Below, piece by piece: positions 62,863 to 64,000 of a DNA stretch of 64,000 bases. The notes beneath the pieces were generated by a model. That model saw only the letters and a program-made list of their open reading frames with translations, was not told the DNA's origin and did no database searches. Source of the DNA: Polaromonas glacialis (GTDB lineage: Bacteria > Pseudomonadota > Gammaproteobacteria > Burkholderiales > Burkholderiaceae_C). A program made the position numbers and the translations under genes. The stretch covers positions 2,734,346 to 2,798,345 of the forward strand of contig NZ_KL448323.1 of NCBI RefSeq assembly GCF_000709345.1, in the 5' to 3' direction. Within the stretch, counting starts at the first letter, position 1. Each line of letters begins with the position of its first letter.

Positions 62863-63834
62863 TCAGGCCGACGGCATCATCGTCTTGAGCGTATGGCTGG
62901 GAACGAAACGGGCGCCAAACAGGCGGCATTGCCGGCGGATGTCCTGTCCACCATGAAAAAAGAATCGCCCGAGCAACATGCGGGAATCGCTGTCCAGCGG
63001 AAGCCGGGGGCGACGCGGCGCCACGGTGAAGCCCACGCGCAGCCCTGCCGCGACGGCCGCATGGACGGCAGCAGGCGAGCAGTTGCCGTTGGGATAGGCG
63101 ATGGCAACAGGCCGGTAACCCACCAGGCCGGCAAGTGCGTCTTGGCACGCCGTGATCTGGTCAGCCATCTCGGCAGGCGTGCAGTTCGTGAGGATGGCGT
63201 GGTCGCGCGTGTGGTTGCCCACATGCACCCACGGGTTGAGTGCGAACTGCCCCAGTTCATGCGGCGTGAACGGGCGGTCGATGTCGCTGCAGGGCTTGAG
63301 CACCACCGGGCCGAAGCGCTGGCACAGGTAGGCATCGATCTTTTCAGGGGTAAGCCCCTTGAGTTGCTCTATTTCTGACTTTTGACGATCCGGGGTGACG
63401 CCGCTGCGCGATAACTCGCGGCTGAACCCATCCCACCAGAACGCCTTGTTCTGCTGCACATGGTCGGTGGACACAAAGAAGGTGGCCGGGACGCGGAACT
63501 GGTCCAGCACATCGAGCGCCAGCATGTTGTTGAAGTAACCGTCGTCAAACGTGATCGAGAGGTAGCGGCGGCCCGGCGCAAGCCCGGCGTCGATCTGGGC
63601 GGGCGACACAACGGTGTAACCATTTTCAAGCATTTCCTCTACGAAACCGCGAAAGTGCGCCACCGTCACGTTCTGGTTCGGCGCCAGGTCACGGTTGGCA
63701 AGTTGGGCATCGTTTTCGTACAACGAGTGGAACAGGACGTTGACCAGCGCATTGGGGGCAACGGCGCCACGGTCGGCCGCAAGGGCAAAGTCGTCCACGG
63801 CATTCAACCCTTGCTTTATCAGCTGCCTGATCAT
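62863..63834 (-). CDS. Polysaccharide deacetylase family protein
   Basis: From ATG 63834 behind AAGGAACAC, 323 residues. A NodB-homology domain is visible: RRYLSITFDDGYFNNMLALD (TFDDG, metal and catalytic Asp, about residue 100), FVSTDHVQQNKAFWWDGFSR and WVHVGNHTRDHAILTNCTPA, the H-x-x-x-H metal motif. Residues upstream lack a signal peptide. Such enzymes deacetylate GlcNAc-containing glycans; here a link to surface polysaccharide is possible but not shown. No gene can be supported in the remaining AT-rich 166 bases up to 64000. Confidence 0.85.
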   Translation of the reverse strand: MIRQLIKQGLNAVDDFALAADRGAVAPNALVNVLFHSLYENDAQLANRDLAPNQNVTVAHFRGFVEEMLENGYTVVSPAQIDAGLAPGRRYLSITFDDGYFNNMLALDVLDQFRVPATFFVSTDHVQQNKAFWWDGFSRELSRSGVTPDRQKSEIEQLKGLTPEKIDAYLCQRFGPVVLKPCSDIDRPFTPHELGQFALNPWVHVGNHTRDHAILTNCTPAEMADQITACQDALAGLVGYRPVAIAYPNGNCSPAAVHAAVAAGLRVGFTVAPRRPRLPLDSDSRMLLGRFFFHGGQDIRRQCRLFGARFVPSHTLKTMMPSA

Positions 63835-64000
63835 GTGTTCCTTACGGTATTCAAAATTACCCCTTCTTGTGTCAAAAATGCTTAATACGTAACAAATAAA
63901 AATTAGCGGATTACATATTTGTTGCTGGGGCATTATTGCCCACCACGGACAGACGCGTTGTATCACTCTAATGAAAAAAATGCAGGATTCCCCACTCCAC

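Overview
The window looks like chromosomal DNA of a betaproteobacterium of the order Burkholderiales, most likely family Comamonadaceae and close to Polaromonas, Rhodoferax or Variovorax. This is inferred from high-GC coding style, the fused isobutyryl-CoA mutase IcmF, PHA granule proteins and two kinds of short interspersed repeat that I associate with this family. No rRNA, tRNA or CRISPR array was seen.

Layout. (1) 1-15.1 kb, minus strand: a Wzx/Wzy-type surface polysaccharide cluster. It runs from a chain-length regulator and rmlB-rmlD-rmlA-rmlC (dTDP-L-rhamnose) through flippase, glycosyltransferases, polymerase, a dTDP-rhamnose 4-epimerase-like enzyme and acetyltransferases, to a UDP-sugar epimerase, a small initiating phosphoglycosyl transferase, a frameshifted NeuD/PglD-type acetyltransferase and the N-terminal half of a WbpM/CapD dehydratase cut by the window edge. 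An H-NS family gene follows at 15.6 kb. (2) 16-20.5 kb: a fatty acyl reductase of the Marinobacter Maqu_2220 type, a phasin, a TetR regulator and a TPR-like protein. (3) 20.7-24.2 kb: an operon of a UbiA/DPPR-synthase-like prenyltransferase, a UPF0104 flippase-like membrane protein and a GT-C glycosyltransferase. (4) 24.3-37 kb: a periplasmic binding protein, a molybdopterin oxidoreductase, a lipoprotein metallopeptidase, a four-PAS/GAF sensor kinase, a PHA-system protein, a class III CoA-transferase carrying an in-frame repeat insertion, an HMG-CoA lyase remnant, an acyl-CoA-binding protein, a wax ester synthase/DGAT and CoaX.

(5) 37.1-41.4 kb: a probable alpha-hydroxyketone quorum-sensing locus of the Lqs/Cqs type: LuxR-type regulator, membrane sensor kinase, LqsR-like response regulator with an inserted receiver domain, and LqsA/CqsA-like autoinducer synthase. 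(6) 41.6-51.8 kb: rhodanese, PPK2, a branched-chain amino-acid ABC transporter (livF, a livM-livG fusion, livH, livK) divergent from icmF, which has a perfect 16-bp palindrome in its promoter.

(7) 51.8-62.3 kb: a defence island in one tight minus-strand operon: hsdM, an AlbA_2/ATPase protein with heptapeptide tandem repeats, hsdS, a Septu-like pair (ptuA ATPase and ptuB HNH nuclease) nested inside the type I system, and hsdR. The island is flanked by two 138-bp copies of the 3' end of icmF that differ only at synonymous positions. This indicates insertion at the end of icmF with reconstitution of the gene. The presumed original icmF terminator now lies about 10.6 kb downstream. (8) 62.5-64 kb: a small hypothetical protein and a polysaccharide deacetylase.

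Two themes connect the genes. Carbon and energy storage links phasin, PHA-system protein, acyl reductase plus wax ester synthase, acyl-CoA-binding protein, PPK2 and the valine/isobutyryl-CoA genes. The cell surface and signalling theme links the polysaccharide cluster, H-NS, the quorum-sensing locus and the defence island. Most genes in both themes are physically close, but their functional coupling is inference.
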